Shown: positions 1 through 9,140 of the stretch, one piece after another | Numbering within the stretch: the stretch's first letter is position 1 | Layout of the letters: every line of letters begins with the position of its first letter | Origin: Armatimonadota bacterium | GTDB taxonomy: Bacteria; Armatimonadota; Zipacnadia; Zipacnadales; JABUFB01 | Length of the DNA: 64,000 bases | Direction of reading: 5' to 3' | NCBI GenBank assembly: GCA_013314775.1 | Contig: JABUFB010000009.1 | Span: forward strand, 186,001-250,000 | The notes under the pieces: model-generated | Databases searched by the model: none | What the model was told of the DNA's origin: nothing | The model's input: only the letters and a program-made list of their open reading frames with translations | Position numbers and translations under genes: made by a program

Positions 1-369
1 GGCGAACTCACCCGGGTATATGCTCTTGCCACAGTTGTGTTCGTGGGCGGCAGCCTCGTGCGCTGGGGCGGGCACAATATCCTGCAGCCGATTGCCCTTG
101 GGAAGCCGACCTTGATGGGCCCATGGATGCACAACTTCCAGGATATCACCGATATAGCCCTTGGCGAACAGGCGGCAGTGCAAGTCTTCAGCGCAGAGGA
201 GCTTGCCGAAAGAGCCGGGGCGATCTTGGCGTCACCGGCGGAGCAAGAGCTTCTTGCAACCCGCGGAGCAGCCATGCTTCAGCGCCACGGAGGTGCTTCC
301 GTGCGTTACGCCGAGGCACTCGTCGCACTCCTGAGAGAAGCACGCAGGGAGACGATCTCGCCTTCGTGA
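1..369 (+). CDS. waaA: 3-deoxy-D-manno-octulosonic acid (Kdo) transferase, C-terminal part
   Basis: Only the last 122 residues are in the window; the frame is open from base 1, so the gene starts upstream. WaaA adds Kdo from CMP-Kdo to lipid IVA on the inner face of the inner membrane. The visible part has the conserved C-terminal signature of the family: GEL...Y, then VGGSLVRWGGHNILQP, GKPTLMGPWMHNF and a following acidic helix, which form the CMP-Kdo binding half of this GT-B enzyme. It lies 23 bases before lpxK and reads in the same direction, a common LPS gene order. Start, N-terminal anchor and acceptor domain cannot be judged from this window. Confidence 0.9.
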   Translation, partial: GELTRVYALATVVFVGGSLVRWGGHNILQPIALGKPTLMGPWMHNFQDITDIALGEQAAVQVFSAEELAERAGAILASPAEQELLATRGAAMLQRHGGASVRYAEALVALLREARRETISPS

Positions 370-392
370 ACCGGATCGCGAGAAGACTTTGA

Positions 393-1532
393 ATGGCTTC
401 GGACCGCATGCGCGACCGCTGGGAAGGGCTGATCACCGGACAGGCCACGGGTCCGATGGCGACCCTCGGGCGTCTCGGGCTCGAGGCGCTGGCGGGGCTT
501 TACGGGGCAGGTCTGCAGGCGAACCACGCCATCTATAATTTTGGCCTGAAGGCGCGAACTGTTCCGGCCTTGCCCGTCATCAGCGTTGGCAACCTGAGTC
601 TTGGCGGAACCGGAAAGACCACGGCAACCGCTTACATCGCCCGTTTGCTGAGCGACCGGTGCATGCCCGGCATCGTCCTTCGCGGCTATCGGCGGCGGTC
701 CGAACGGGGACCCGTGTTGGTGTCCGATGGCGAGCGCGTCCTGGCGCCCCTGGAAGAGGCCGGCGACGAGGCCATCATGCTTGCCCGCAGTCTCCCTGGC
801 TGCGCGGTTGCTGTGGGGAAGCGCCGAGAGGTAACCATCGAGCTACTAAGGAACTCCACAGGCGTCCGGATCGTCATTCTAGATGATGGGTTCCAGTATT
901 TCCGGATGGCACGGCGTCTTGACATTGTGCTCCTCGACGCCCTGGCGGGCTCTGGCGGGACTGGCCTGTTCCCCGCCGGCCGTCTCCGGGAGCCCTGGCG
1001 GAACCTTGCCCGGGCGCACCAGATCTGGATAACCCATGCGGATCTGGCGCCGGTCGAAACGGTGGAGAAACTGGCCCAGCTCGCATCTCGGCACTGCCCC
1101 GGTGGCCTCCTCTGCGTGACACGTCACCAGACGGGAGCCCTGCGACCGCTCATCAATGGAATGAGGGTCTCGGAGCGACTCGAGGGACTGCACGTGCTGG
1201 CCTTGTCAGGCCTCGGGAATCCCGTGTCCTTCGAGCGCGGTCTCGAGGAACTCGGAGCCAGGGTGACGCCCCTGCGATTCGCAGACCACCACGCCTATTC
1301 GGAACGCGACTGGCATTGCGTTCGGCAGGCCTGTGAAGCAGCGAGTGCCGACCTGATCGTCACAACCGAGAAGGACGCGGTGAAGCTGCCTGATCCGCCG
1401 GCAGATTCACCTCCCGTGGCCGTGCTTGGGTGTGAACTTGCATTCATGCAGGGCGAGGACGCAGCCCGTCAGCAGATATCCGAGGTGTGTGAGGAGCTTG
1501 ATGGAGGAGAGAATCGTCGGGATCCACACTGA
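393..1532 (+). CDS. lpxK: Tetraacyldisaccharide 4'-kinase (lipid A 4'-kinase)
   Basis: LpxK phosphorylates the 4' position of the tetraacyldisaccharide 1-phosphate lipid A precursor, using ATP, at the inner membrane. The 379-residue protein has the family's P-loop near residues 64-77 (SVGNLSLGGTGKTT) and the hallmark DDGFQ motif around residue 165, followed by the DIVLLDA strand. An N-terminal hydrophobic helix (about residues 22-50) fits the membrane association of LpxK. Length is slightly above the usual 320-350 because of an N-terminal extension; the ATG at 393 is the first good start after waaA. It overlaps the next gene by 32 bases, which supports cotranscription in an LPS operon. Confidence 0.93.
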   Translation: MASDRMRDRWEGLITGQATGPMATLGRLGLEALAGLYGAGLQANHAIYNFGLKARTVPALPVISVGNLSLGGTGKTTATAYIARLLSDRCMPGIVLRGYRRRSERGPVLVSDGERVLAPLEEAGDEAIMLARSLPGCAVAVGKRREVTIELLRNSTGVRIVILDDGFQYFRMARRLDIVLLDALAGSGGTGLFPAGRLREPWRNLARAHQIWITHADLAPVETVEKLAQLASRHCPGGLLCVTRHQTGALRPLINGMRVSERLEGLHVLALSGLGNPVSFERGLEELGARVTPLRFADHHAYSERDWHCVRQACEAASADLIVTTEKDAVKLPDPPADSPPVAVLGCELAFMQGEDAARQQISEVCEELDGGENRRDPH

Positions 1533-2472
1533 CCCTCGACTAGCCTACAAGGCCCGCAAGAGCCGCTTGCGACGGTTCGGCGAACGGGTGCTGGTGCGCA
1601 CCATCGCAGTCACCGTCTACCCGCTGCTGTGGGCTCTGCCGCTTCCGGCGCTGCGTGGGATCGCCAGGGTAATGGCCGTCCTGGGACGTTTGACTTCGCC
1701 TGCGCGGACACGTCTGGCAGACGAGAACATCCGCGGGGTCTACGGGGCCTCCATCACTGATGCTGAGGTCCTTCGCATACGCAACGGCGCGGCGCTCAAT
1801 GCATTCAAGACCATGGCGGAGCTCCTCAAGCTCCGGTGGCTGACGGACGATCAGGTGCGGGCGCTGACAAGGATTGAGGGCCGGGAGCATCTGGATGCCG
1901 CACTGGCGCGGGGGAATGGAGTCTGTATCGTAACCGCCCACCTGGGCAACTGGGAGCTTGCGGCCGCAGCGTTTGCCGTTGCAGGCTATCCGATGAACGT
2001 GGTCGCGCGCGATGCCGACGACCCGGTCATGCGCGAACTGATCAACGGCTCCCGCCGCAGCAAAGGAATCAATGTCTTTGGCCGTCAGGACGTGCGCCAG
2101 CTTGTGAAGATCCTGCGTGGCAATGAAATCGTGGCACTCGTGCCCGACCAGCATGCAAGTGAGGCGGCAGTGCGGATCAAGTTCCTCGGCCGCGTCGCCG
2201 ACACCCACACCGGTCCGGCCACTTTTGCGCTGCGACTGGGCACTGCCATCGTACCCGTGTTCGCCGTGCGTCAGCCGGATGATACGATTCGGGTCGAGGT
2301 CCACCCGGCACTCGAGTTGCCAAACACGGGAGATCGCCAGAGTGACATCCTCGCATCGACACAGATGATCAATGACGCCCTGGGCGAGGGTATCCTCAAG
2401 CACCCCGAGCAGTGGCTGTGGTTTCATAATCGCTGGAAGGCGGAGAAACAGATTGCCTCCAGCGGGTCCTGA
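1501..2472 (+). CDS. LpxL/HtrB-type lysophospholipid (lipid A) acyltransferase
   Basis: 323-residue member of the LPLAT family that includes late lipid A acyltransferases LpxL/LpxM. These transfer an acyl chain from acyl-ACP to Kdo-lipid A at the inner membrane. The catalytic HX4(D/E) motif is HLGNWE, with His147; a hydrophobic N-terminal segment at about residues 33-60 would anchor it. The start at ATG 1501 is chosen because it gives a normal N-terminus with a basic stretch before the anchor; an earlier in-frame GTG at 1426 lies deep inside lpxK. The reading frame overlaps lpxK by 32 bases. Context (waaA, lpxK before, a heptosyltransferase-like gene after) points to lipid A rather than phospholipid synthesis, but which acyl chain is added cannot be read from sequence. 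Confidence 0.85.
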   Translation: MEERIVGIHTDPRLAYKARKSRLRRFGERVLVRTIAVTVYPLLWALPLPALRGIARVMAVLGRLTSPARTRLADENIRGVYGASITDAEVLRIRNGAALNAFKTMAELLKLRWLTDDQVRALTRIEGREHLDAALARGNGVCIVTAHLGNWELAAAAFAVAGYPMNVVARDADDPVMRELINGSRRSKGINVFGRQDVRQLVKILRGNEIVALVPDQHASEAAVRIKFLGRVADTHTGPATFALRLGTAIVPVFAVRQPDDTIRVEVHPALELPNTGDRQSDILASTQMINDALGEGILKHPEQWLWFHNRWKAEKQIASSGS

Positions 2473-3526
2473 GAGCGTCCTCATTATCCGCATGAGCGCC
2501 CTGGGCGACATCATCTGCGCCCTCCCGGTGCTGCGGGCCATCCGCGACTCCTTCCCCGAGACCCGGATCGGCTGGGTGGTGGACAGCCGCTTCGAGGATC
2601 TGCTGGCGCCCGACCCAGACATCCACCGGCTTCACGTCGCCCCGGTCTCGCGCTGGAAGAAGCTGTCGAAGTCCCCCCTCGCCTGGCCACGGCTGATTTC
2701 GGAACGCCGGGCGCTGGGCCGCGAACTGCGGCAAATGCAGTATGAGGTCTGTCTGGACTTGCAGGGGATTCTCAAGAGCGGTTTCATCGCCCGCGCAGCC
2801 GGCGCGAAGCGCACCCTTCACATGGGCAGCGGAAGGATCGCGAAGCGCACCTGGCTGTTCCCCGGAGAACGTATAGCGCCCATCAGCGCCCATGCCGTTG
2901 AGCGCATGCTGCCTCTTGCCGGCGCAATTGGGGCTGATATCTCCCGGCCGCGCTTCGACCTGTTCATCCCACAATCCGACCGGACCCATGCCGAGCACTT
3001 GTTCGCTGCCCATTCCTTTGCCACCACGGGCCCGGTTGTTGCTCTCAATCCAGGAGCCGCCGCAGTTCACCGCATGTGGGCAGCGGACAGGTTCGCGACC
3101 CTCGCAGGCCGGCTCCACCGGGAACTCGACGCCCGTGTGGTTGTTATCGGAGGGCCGTCGGAAGTGCCCCTCGCACAGGGCATCGCCCGAGACTCCGGCA
3201 TTGACCCGCTCTGCACCGCGGGGAAGACCACCTTGCTGCAACTGGCGGCCGTACTGGACCGGTGTGATGTGCTGGTCACCGGCGATACCGGGCCGCAGCA
3301 CATCGCTTACGCTCTGGGCAAGCATGTGGTCTCCCTCTTTGGTCCGGCAAATCCCCTGAGCACCGGGCCGTACGGTCCAGGACACGTGGTGATCCAGCAC
3401 TCCTTCCCCTGCCAGCCGTGCTACGCGCACCCTTCCTGCAAGGACTTTGCCTGCATGAAAGCCATCGAGGTGGACGAAGTCTTCGACGCGGTTGCGCGTG
3501 TGCTTGCGAACGCGCAGCCCTCCTGA
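2453..3526 (+). CDS. Glycosyltransferase family 9 (heptosyltransferase-like, LPS core)
   Basis: 357-residue GT-B protein of the GT9 family, which adds ADP-heptose or a similar sugar to the Kdo-lipid A core in the cytoplasm. It begins with the typical N-terminal strand and loop VLIIRMSALGDIICALPVL and has the C-terminal donor-binding part GDTGPQHIAYALGKHVVSLFG. The usual ATG at 2492 would cut off the conserved first strand, so the start is placed at TTG 2453; a GGCGGAG ribosome binding site lies about six bases before it. It overlaps the acyltransferase gene by 20 bases. Four cysteines near the C-terminus (FPCQPC...PSC...FAC) are common in this family. The exact sugar is unknown. Confidence 0.82.
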   Translation: MPPAGPESVLIIRMSALGDIICALPVLRAIRDSFPETRIGWVVDSRFEDLLAPDPDIHRLHVAPVSRWKKLSKSPLAWPRLISERRALGRELRQMQYEVCLDLQGILKSGFIARAAGAKRTLHMGSGRIAKRTWLFPGERIAPISAHAVERMLPLAGAIGADISRPRFDLFIPQSDRTHAEHLFAAHSFATTGPVVALNPGAAAVHRMWAADRFATLAGRLHRELDARVVVIGGPSEVPLAQGIARDSGIDPLCTAGKTTLLQLAAVLDRCDVLVTGDTGPQHIAYALGKHVVSLFGPANPLSTGPYGPGHVVIQHSFPCQPCYAHPSCKDFACMKAIEVDEVFDAVARVLANAQPS

Positions 3527-3593
3527 AGGCCTCGCACTCCCCTGCGACGAAATCACCCCCGAAGCCAAGCGTTCCAGTGCCGAGGTGAGCTCC

Positions 3594-6491
3594 ATGCGCG
3601 TCGCCTGTACCCTCTGCCTCGCAGTCCTGATCCCCTTATCTGCTCTGGCCGGCGTCACCGTGGACCTCCAGCCCGACCGCCTGTGTCTGGCTAATGACCA
3701 CGTGGTGCGCGAGCTGGCGCTGATCGACGACACCTGGCGCACGGTGAGCATCGCTCGCGCCGATGGCTCCGACCCGCTGGTCACGGATAGCGACGAGTTC
3801 TTCATCACCATGATGGACGGCGCGCAACTGGGCATCGGCAACTACGTGGCCCAGGGCCGGCCGCTGGTTGACCTCACGGACTCGCGTGCCGAGGTGCGGG
3901 TCCACTACACCCCGCGCTCGCCGGTGGCTGATGACCAGCCGCAGTCAGTCACGGTGATCTATGCTCTCACCGATGAGCCCTACCTGCGCAAGACGCTGGT
4001 TCTCGCGATGAGAGCCCGCGGCGCGGTAGACTCCCTGGCGGTCGAGCGCTTCCGCAGTCACTTGCCCACTGTTCGCAAGCCGGGAGGCCGCGGCGAGCCG
4101 GTATTCATGGGCGATGACTGGTTCGCGGGCCTGGAGTACCCAGGCGCCGACAACCTGGCGGTCGAGGGCCGGATCACCCTGGTCCACTATCCCGGGCTGC
4201 CTCGCGAGCAGGACGCTGGGTCCGGTCTGTGGCGCGTGCAGAGCAAGACCGCGGTCATCGGCACCGGAAGCCCCGACGACCCCATTGAGCTTGCATTCAG
4301 CGACTACGTGGACACTATCCGCATTCCGAGCCGGGACTTCATGCAGTACAACAGCTGGTATGACTGGCGCGGGAACGAACTGACCGTGGACAATCTCGTG
4401 TCCACCTACGAAGGCTTCCGCGAAAACCTGCTGGAGCCCTACGGCTTGACGATGCACGCCTTCGTGCCGGATGACGGTTGGCAGGACGGGGAGTCTATCT
4501 GGATGCCCCGGAAGAATCTCTACCCGGACGGTTTCGCGCCACTACGGGAAGCTCTCGAGGCCCGGGGGACGCGCATGGGCATCTGGATGCCCCTCAACGG
4601 CACCAATCTCAACACGGAGTGGGGCGCGGCGCAGGGCTACGAGAAGTCCAATCGCGGGGGCTTCTACTGCCTGGTGGGACCGAAGTACAATGCGGCCATC
4701 CGTGAGGCCACGAAACGGATCATCACCCAGGGCAATCTCTCCTACTACAAACATGACTTCAATTCTCTGCGTTGCAGCGCCGACGGCCACGGTCACCTTC
4801 CCGACGACCGCCACGGGCATGAGGCGAACCTGGATGCCGAGCTGGATCTGCTTGCCTACGAGCGCGAACTGCAGCCGGGTATCTTCCTGAACGTGACCTC
4901 CAACGTCTGGCTGTCGCCCTGGTGGCTCCAGCATGCCGACAGCATCTGGATGTGCGCCAATGACTTCGGCTACAACAAGGATTACCCCCAGCTTTCCCCG
5001 CGCGAGTGGGCCATGAGCTACCGCGATGCCCACTTCCACACAGTCTACCGCGAGCAGGGCCATCTGGTGCCGGTGTCGGCGATGATGACCCACGGCATCA
5101 TCCATGGCCGCCTCTGCAGGCTGGGCGGAAACCAGGAGACACTGAGGGAGTGGTCCGACTACTGTGTGATGTACTACGGCCGCGGGGTGCAACTCAAGGA
5201 GCTCTACGTGACCCCGGACCTGCTGGACCAGGACTGGTGGCGAGTGCTGGGGAAAGCCACGCGCTGGGCCACGGACAACCACCGGGTGCTCGAGAAGGTG
5301 ATCATGGTAGGCGGCGATCCGCGTCTTGGGGAGCCCTATGGGTACGCCCACTGGTTGGATGACACCGGGATCTTGTGCCTGCGCAATCCTGCGCCTTTCG
5401 ATCAAGAGATCACCGTCCCCTTCGACAAGTCCGTGAAGTACCGCGGCCCCACCGGCAGACCTTTCAAGGCGCGTGCGGTTTACCCGTGGGTAGAGTCGCT
5501 ACCCGCTGCGTTCACCTCGGGCGCCCCGATCACTCTCACCCTTCCAGCATGCAGCGTGATGGCCTTCGAGCTCACTCCAGGCACTCCGTCAGCCGCCATC
5601 CCTGCCCGGCCCGCCACGACGGTTCAGGCATCCGGCAAGGCGACCATGGACGACGGTGGAGCGTCAACCGTGGAGATCAGCTGCGCCGTTCCCCCTGGCG
5701 AAATGCCCCGGTGTGATCTGTACCTCATCATTGGCGGGACCTCGCGGGGTGTGGACTTCAGCGCGGTCCGAGTCGATGGTGAAGTGCTCAAGACCCGGCG
5801 CAGTGACGGTGAAGACTGGATCCTGCACTGTCTCGACCTGAAGCCCTGCGCGGGGCGCACGGTGAAGATAACCGCGGACATTCCGAGCGGCGGCAGCCAG
5901 CCTTTCAGCAGTCCGGATGTCACAGTCTCCGGCTACGTAATCGCCGACCTGCCGGTGGCCGCAGCTCCGGTGCCTGCCGAAAACCTGCCCTTTGCCATTT
6001 CCCAGGACTTCCGGCGAGTGAGCGTGCAGGCGGTGCCGGAGACCCGCCTCGAACGGCGCCAGGCGCAGGCTTCGGTGACGGCGGAGCAGCTCAAGTCGAT
6101 CCGGGCCGCGAAGCTCCGTATCCGCGTTTTCGACTCCAACGGCGAGGAGCAGTACCGCGACAAGTACATCCTGCTCAACGGCGAGCGAATTGGTCTCGTG
6201 CCTGCGAATAAAGGCACGCTTTCCGCCTGGCAGGAGACGGTGATCGACCTGTCTCCCGAGCAGCTTGGGCTCGTGGAGATGGAGAACAAGCTGCAACTTA
6301 CCAACGCCGGCGGGGATTGCTACAAATTCACGGGACTTGCCCTGGCGGCGCAACTCGCTGACGGCACGTGGGTGGAGAGCAGTGCCGACTGGCAGGTCTA
6401 TAGCAGCGTCCCCAACTGGCTCTACACCCAGGGCAGGCTGTTCGCGGGCGAGAAGTCGCCGGAGATAACGGTGGTGTTCGGGAGACAGTAG
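3594..6491 (+). CDS. Secreted alpha-galactosidase-like glycoside hydrolase (GH36/GH27-type barrel)
   Basis: 965-residue exported protein; the N-terminus is a signal peptide with cleavage probable after Ala near residue 19. The middle is a retaining alpha-galactosidase-like (beta/alpha)8 barrel: YNSWYDWRG, then VPDDGWQ, then GIWMPL and YYKHDFN. Asp388 in KHDFN sits where the GH36/GH27 nucleophile lies. The C-terminal 280 residues look like one or two beta-sandwich domains, perhaps carbohydrate-binding. ATG 3594 is preferred over upstream in-frame starts because it begins the signal peptide and follows GAGGTGAGC. The gene is 67 bases past the LPS block. Substrate is not certain; related families also act on raffinose-type sugars and other alpha-galactosides. 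Confidence 0.75.
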   Translation: MRVACTLCLAVLIPLSALAGVTVDLQPDRLCLANDHVVRELALIDDTWRTVSIARADGSDPLVTDSDEFFITMMDGAQLGIGNYVAQGRPLVDLTDSRAEVRVHYTPRSPVADDQPQSVTVIYALTDEPYLRKTLVLAMRARGAVDSLAVERFRSHLPTVRKPGGRGEPVFMGDDWFAGLEYPGADNLAVEGRITLVHYPGLPREQDAGSGLWRVQSKTAVIGTGSPDDPIELAFSDYVDTIRIPSRDFMQYNSWYDWRGNELTVDNLVSTYEGFRENLLEPYGLTMHAFVPDDGWQDGESIWMPRKNLYPDGFAPLREALEARGTRMGIWMPLNGTNLNTEWGAAQGYEKSNRGGFYCLVGPKYNAAIREATKRIITQGNLSYYKHDFNSLRCSADGHGHLPDDRHGHEANLDAELDLLAYERELQPGIFLNVTSNVWLSPWWLQHADSIWMCANDFGYNKDYPQLSPREWAMSYRDAHFHTVYREQGHLVPVSAMMTHGIIHGRLCRLGGNQETLREWSDYCVMYYGRGVQLKELYVTPDLLDQDWWRVLGKATRWATDNHRVLEKVIMVGGDPRLGEPYGYAHWLDDTGILCLRNPAPFDQEITVPFDKSVKYRGPTGRPFKARAVYPWVESLPAAFTSGAPITLTLPACSVMAFELTPGTPSAAIPARPATTVQASGKATMDDGGASTVEISCAVPPGEMPRCDLYLIIGGTSRGVDFSAVRVDGEVLKTRRSDGEDWILHCLDLKPCAGRTVKITADIPSGGSQPFSSPDVTVSGYVIADLPVAAAPVPAENLPFAISQDFRRVSVQAVPETRLERRQAQASVTAEQLKSIRAAKLRIRVFDSNGEEQYRDKYILLNGERIGLVPANKGTLSAWQETVIDLSPEQLGLVEMENKLQLTNAGGDCYKFTGLALAAQLADGTWVESSADWQVYSSVPNWLYTQGRLFAGEKSPEITVVFGRQ

Positions 6492-6528
6492 CCGCAGTAA
6501 CAGGACCGCCCCGCAAGGAGGGCCAACC

Positions 6529-9060
6529 ATGTCCGCCACGATCTTTGCCACTGCCCTTGGCGCGCTGCTTGTCTGCACTCTGCCGTCGCTTGCGGCGGGG
6601 TTCTTCGTTGCCCCGGACGGAAACGACGCCTGGTCCGGGACCCTCGCCGCGCCCAATGCCGCGCGCAACGACGGTCCCTTCGCCACCCCCCACCGAGCCC
6701 AGGCGGCGGTGCGCGATGCGCGGCTCGCCAGTCCAGGGCGGCCCGTGACCGTCACGCTCCGCGCGGGCACCTACTTCCTGCCCGCGCCCCTCGTCATGGG
6801 GCCCGAGGATTCCGGGTCGCCCGGCAGCCCTGTGCGCTGGCAGGCCGCCGAAGGCGAGAAAGTTGTCCTGAGTTCGGGCAGACCCATCGCTGACGAGTGG
6901 TCCACTGAAGACGGGCGCATCTACTCGACCATCGTGCCGGGCGTGGCCGACGGCGACTGGTACTTCCGACTGCTGCGTGTTGGAGATGACTGGGCCACCC
7001 GCGCGCGCTACCCCAATGCGGACCCCGAGAACCCGTACACGGGCGGCTTCCTGTTCGCGAAGCCCAGCAGGCGCGCGAAGGGGCAGTTCGGATCGGCGGT
7101 TGCCAACATCCACAACCGGGGGGATTTCATGGAGTGGGAAGTGGAAATCCCCGCCACCGGTGACTACAACGTTTTCCACTACTACGGTGCCCACAACCAG
7201 CCTTTCGGGCGCAATGACATGGGCGGGCGCGTGAGCTTCACTGTGGATGGCGGCGAACCGGTTCTCCTGCAGAATCTCCAGGACACCGGCGGCTGGCAGT
7301 CGTGGAAGTGGTCCGCGAAGAACGCCACGCTGCATCTCGAGGCGGGCAAGCGGCGAATCCGGTGGACCAACGTCGAGGGCGGCGGCCTGAACTACGACGC
7401 CTTCGTGCTGTGTGATGACCCGGACTGGATCCCGGAGGGGACACCCCCGCAGCCGCCCGCTGAAGGTTTCCACATGATCGTGGTCCACGGGGAGACTTTC
7501 GTGAAGAGTCAGGGCCGGGAACTCAGTGTGAACCTCCCCGCGAGCCGCCGGGACTTCGGCTTCGACCCCGGCGAACTCAAGGCATGGTCGCGGCCGGACG
7601 AAATTGAAATGCACGTCTTCCCCGCCTGGGGCTGGGTGAGCTCCATCGAGCCGGTCGCCGAGATCAACCTGGAGGAAGGTGTGGTGTCGTTCGGAGAGCG
7701 CGATGCGGCCCAGGAGATCCGGCCCGGCAACCACTACTTCCTCGAAAACATCCCCGAGGAACTGGACACCCCCGGCGAGTGGTATCTCGACCGGGAGACG
7801 GGAACACTCCGCTACTGGCCGCAGAGCGCGGACTTCCGGCAGAAGGAGATCGTGGCGCCTGTTTCCGACCGTATCATCCACATCAAAGGCGCGGCGGGCG
7901 AGGGCGACAGCGCGGGGAACATCGAACTGATTGGCCTGACCTTCATGGATACGGCCTACAGCCCGACCATAGAGAGCCCGTACTATCCGCCGGACGCGGC
8001 CGTCTGGATTGAGGACGCCACCGGCTGCCTCATCGAGAAGTGCACCTTCACTCGCATCGGTGGAAGCGCCCTGAATCTCAAAGGGGACGCACGGGAGAAC
8101 CGCTTCCTGGGTAACCTGGTGGAATATGTCGGGCAGAACGGTGTGTTCATGGTGGGTGGCGAAGGCGACAGGCCTTTCCCCCACTCCAACATCGTTGCGG
8201 GCTGCACCATGCGGCACATCGGGCTCATCTACAAGCATGTTGCGGGGGTGTACATCGGCCGGCGCGACCCCGCTCTCACCAATGAGCCGGGCAATCTCAT
8301 CGCCCACAACCTTATCACCGACTGCCCGCGATATGCCATCGGCATCAAGATGAACCAGGGCAACAATGTAGTGGAGTTCAATGAGATTCGCCGCACTAAC
8401 ATGGAGACCAATGACACCGGCGGCATCGAGAGCTGTGTGCGCAATCGGGAGGCCCCCGGCAACATCTACCGCTACAACCTGGTCACCGATACCGTGGGCC
8501 TCAAGGCCATGCCCGACGGCACTTTCGCGACGCCGTACTACAGTTGGGGCATCTACATGGACGACCACTCCAGCAGCGCACATATCGTGGGCAACATCTG
8601 CGTGCGGAACTACCGCGGAGGGGTGCACATTCACGGCGGGCAGAAGAACATCATTGAGAATAATATCTTCGTGGACTCCACCGAGCAGCAGTGCGAGTTC
8701 AACAACATCGGCGCGCAGATGGTGGACAACGTGTTCCGGCGGAACATCGTCTACCGGCTCAAACCGGGCGGGAACATGATTCGCGCCGGCGGCTGGAACG
8801 AGAATGTCCTGGCCGAATGTGACCATAACCTCTACTGGAGCGCCGCCGCGGAACCGGCGGTGAACTTCCTGGGAATGAGCCTGGAGGCGTGGCGCGAGAA
8901 GGGCTACGACACCAACTCGGTGGTTGCGGACCCGCTCTTCCTGGACCCGGCGAAGGACGACTACCGTCTGCAGCCGGACTCCCCCGCCTTCGCCCTGGGC
9001 TTCGAGGAGATTCCGGTGGAAAAGATCGGATTGGCGGGTTACGAGCGGGGGAAGTACTGA
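6529..9060 (+). CDS. Secreted right-handed parallel beta-helix protein
   Basis: 843-residue exported protein. A signal peptide (about residues 1-23, ending SLAAG) leads into FFVAPDGNDAWSGT, the opening typical of bacterial beta-helix (pectate-lyase-like) proteins that start with a 'DGND.WSG' motif and the ARxAVR helix. An inserted beta-sandwich (about residues 200-300) comes next. The C-terminal half holds many short N/G/I-rich coils (for example NIVAGCTMRHIG, NNVVEFNEIRR, KNIIENNIFVD) typical of parallel beta-helix rungs. Such proteins are polysaccharide lyases, hydrolases or binding proteins; no catalytic residues can be assigned. Start is ATG 6529 after AAGGAGGG. It ends just before the shared terminator at 9085-9117. 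Confidence 0.78.
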   Translation: MSATIFATALGALLVCTLPSLAAGFFVAPDGNDAWSGTLAAPNAARNDGPFATPHRAQAAVRDARLASPGRPVTVTLRAGTYFLPAPLVMGPEDSGSPGSPVRWQAAEGEKVVLSSGRPIADEWSTEDGRIYSTIVPGVADGDWYFRLLRVGDDWATRARYPNADPENPYTGGFLFAKPSRRAKGQFGSAVANIHNRGDFMEWEVEIPATGDYNVFHYYGAHNQPFGRNDMGGRVSFTVDGGEPVLLQNLQDTGGWQSWKWSAKNATLHLEAGKRRIRWTNVEGGGLNYDAFVLCDDPDWIPEGTPPQPPAEGFHMIVVHGETFVKSQGRELSVNLPASRRDFGFDPGELKAWSRPDEIEMHVFPAWGWVSSIEPVAEINLEEGVVSFGERDAAQEIRPGNHYFLENIPEELDTPGEWYLDRETGTLRYWPQSADFRQKEIVAPVSDRIIHIKGAAGEGDSAGNIELIGLTFMDTAYSPTIESPYYPPDAAVWIEDATGCLIEKCTFTRIGGSALNLKGDARENRFLGNLVEYVGQNGVFMVGGEGDRPFPHSNIVAGCTMRHIGLIYKHVAGVYIGRRDPALTNEPGNLIAHNLITDCPRYAIGIKMNQGNNVVEFNEIRRTNMETNDTGGIESCVRNREAPGNIYRYNLVTDTVGLKAMPDGTFATPYYSWGIYMDDHSSSAHIVGNICVRNYRGGVHIHGGQKNIIENNIFVDSTEQQCEFNNIGAQMVDNVFRRNIVYRLKPGGNMIRAGGWNENVLAECDHNLYWSAAAEPAVNFLGMSLEAWREKGYDTNSVVADPLFLDPAKDDYRLQPDSPAFALGFEEIPVEKIGLAGYERGKY

Positions 9061-9084
9061 GCATCAGCCCTGGAACAGCAACAG

Positions 9085-9117
9085 CGCGCCCCTGCCTTTG
9101 AACCGGGCAGGGGCGCG
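9085..9117. terminator. Bidirectional stem-loop terminator between convergent genes
   Basis: A perfect 12-bp GC-rich stem (9085-9096 with 9106-9117) with a nine-base loop sits between the stops of the beta-helix gene (+) and the DUF4091 gene (-). The tracts that follow are T-rich rather than pure T on both strands, so some dependence on other factors is possible. Position and stem strength make it the likely end signal for both genes. Confidence 0.75.
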
Positions 9118-9140
9118 TCTCCTTGGCTCTTAGCGGCCGG

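Noticed and set aside
2396-3841. 481-residue open frame on the minus strand
   Set aside because: It is antisense to the glycosyltransferase 9 gene and its neighbour, has no family features and arises from the high GC bias.
6328-8826. 832-residue open frame on the minus strand
   Set aside because: It lies opposite the clear beta-helix gene; Val/His/Asp-rich composition is typical of a reverse-strand shadow.
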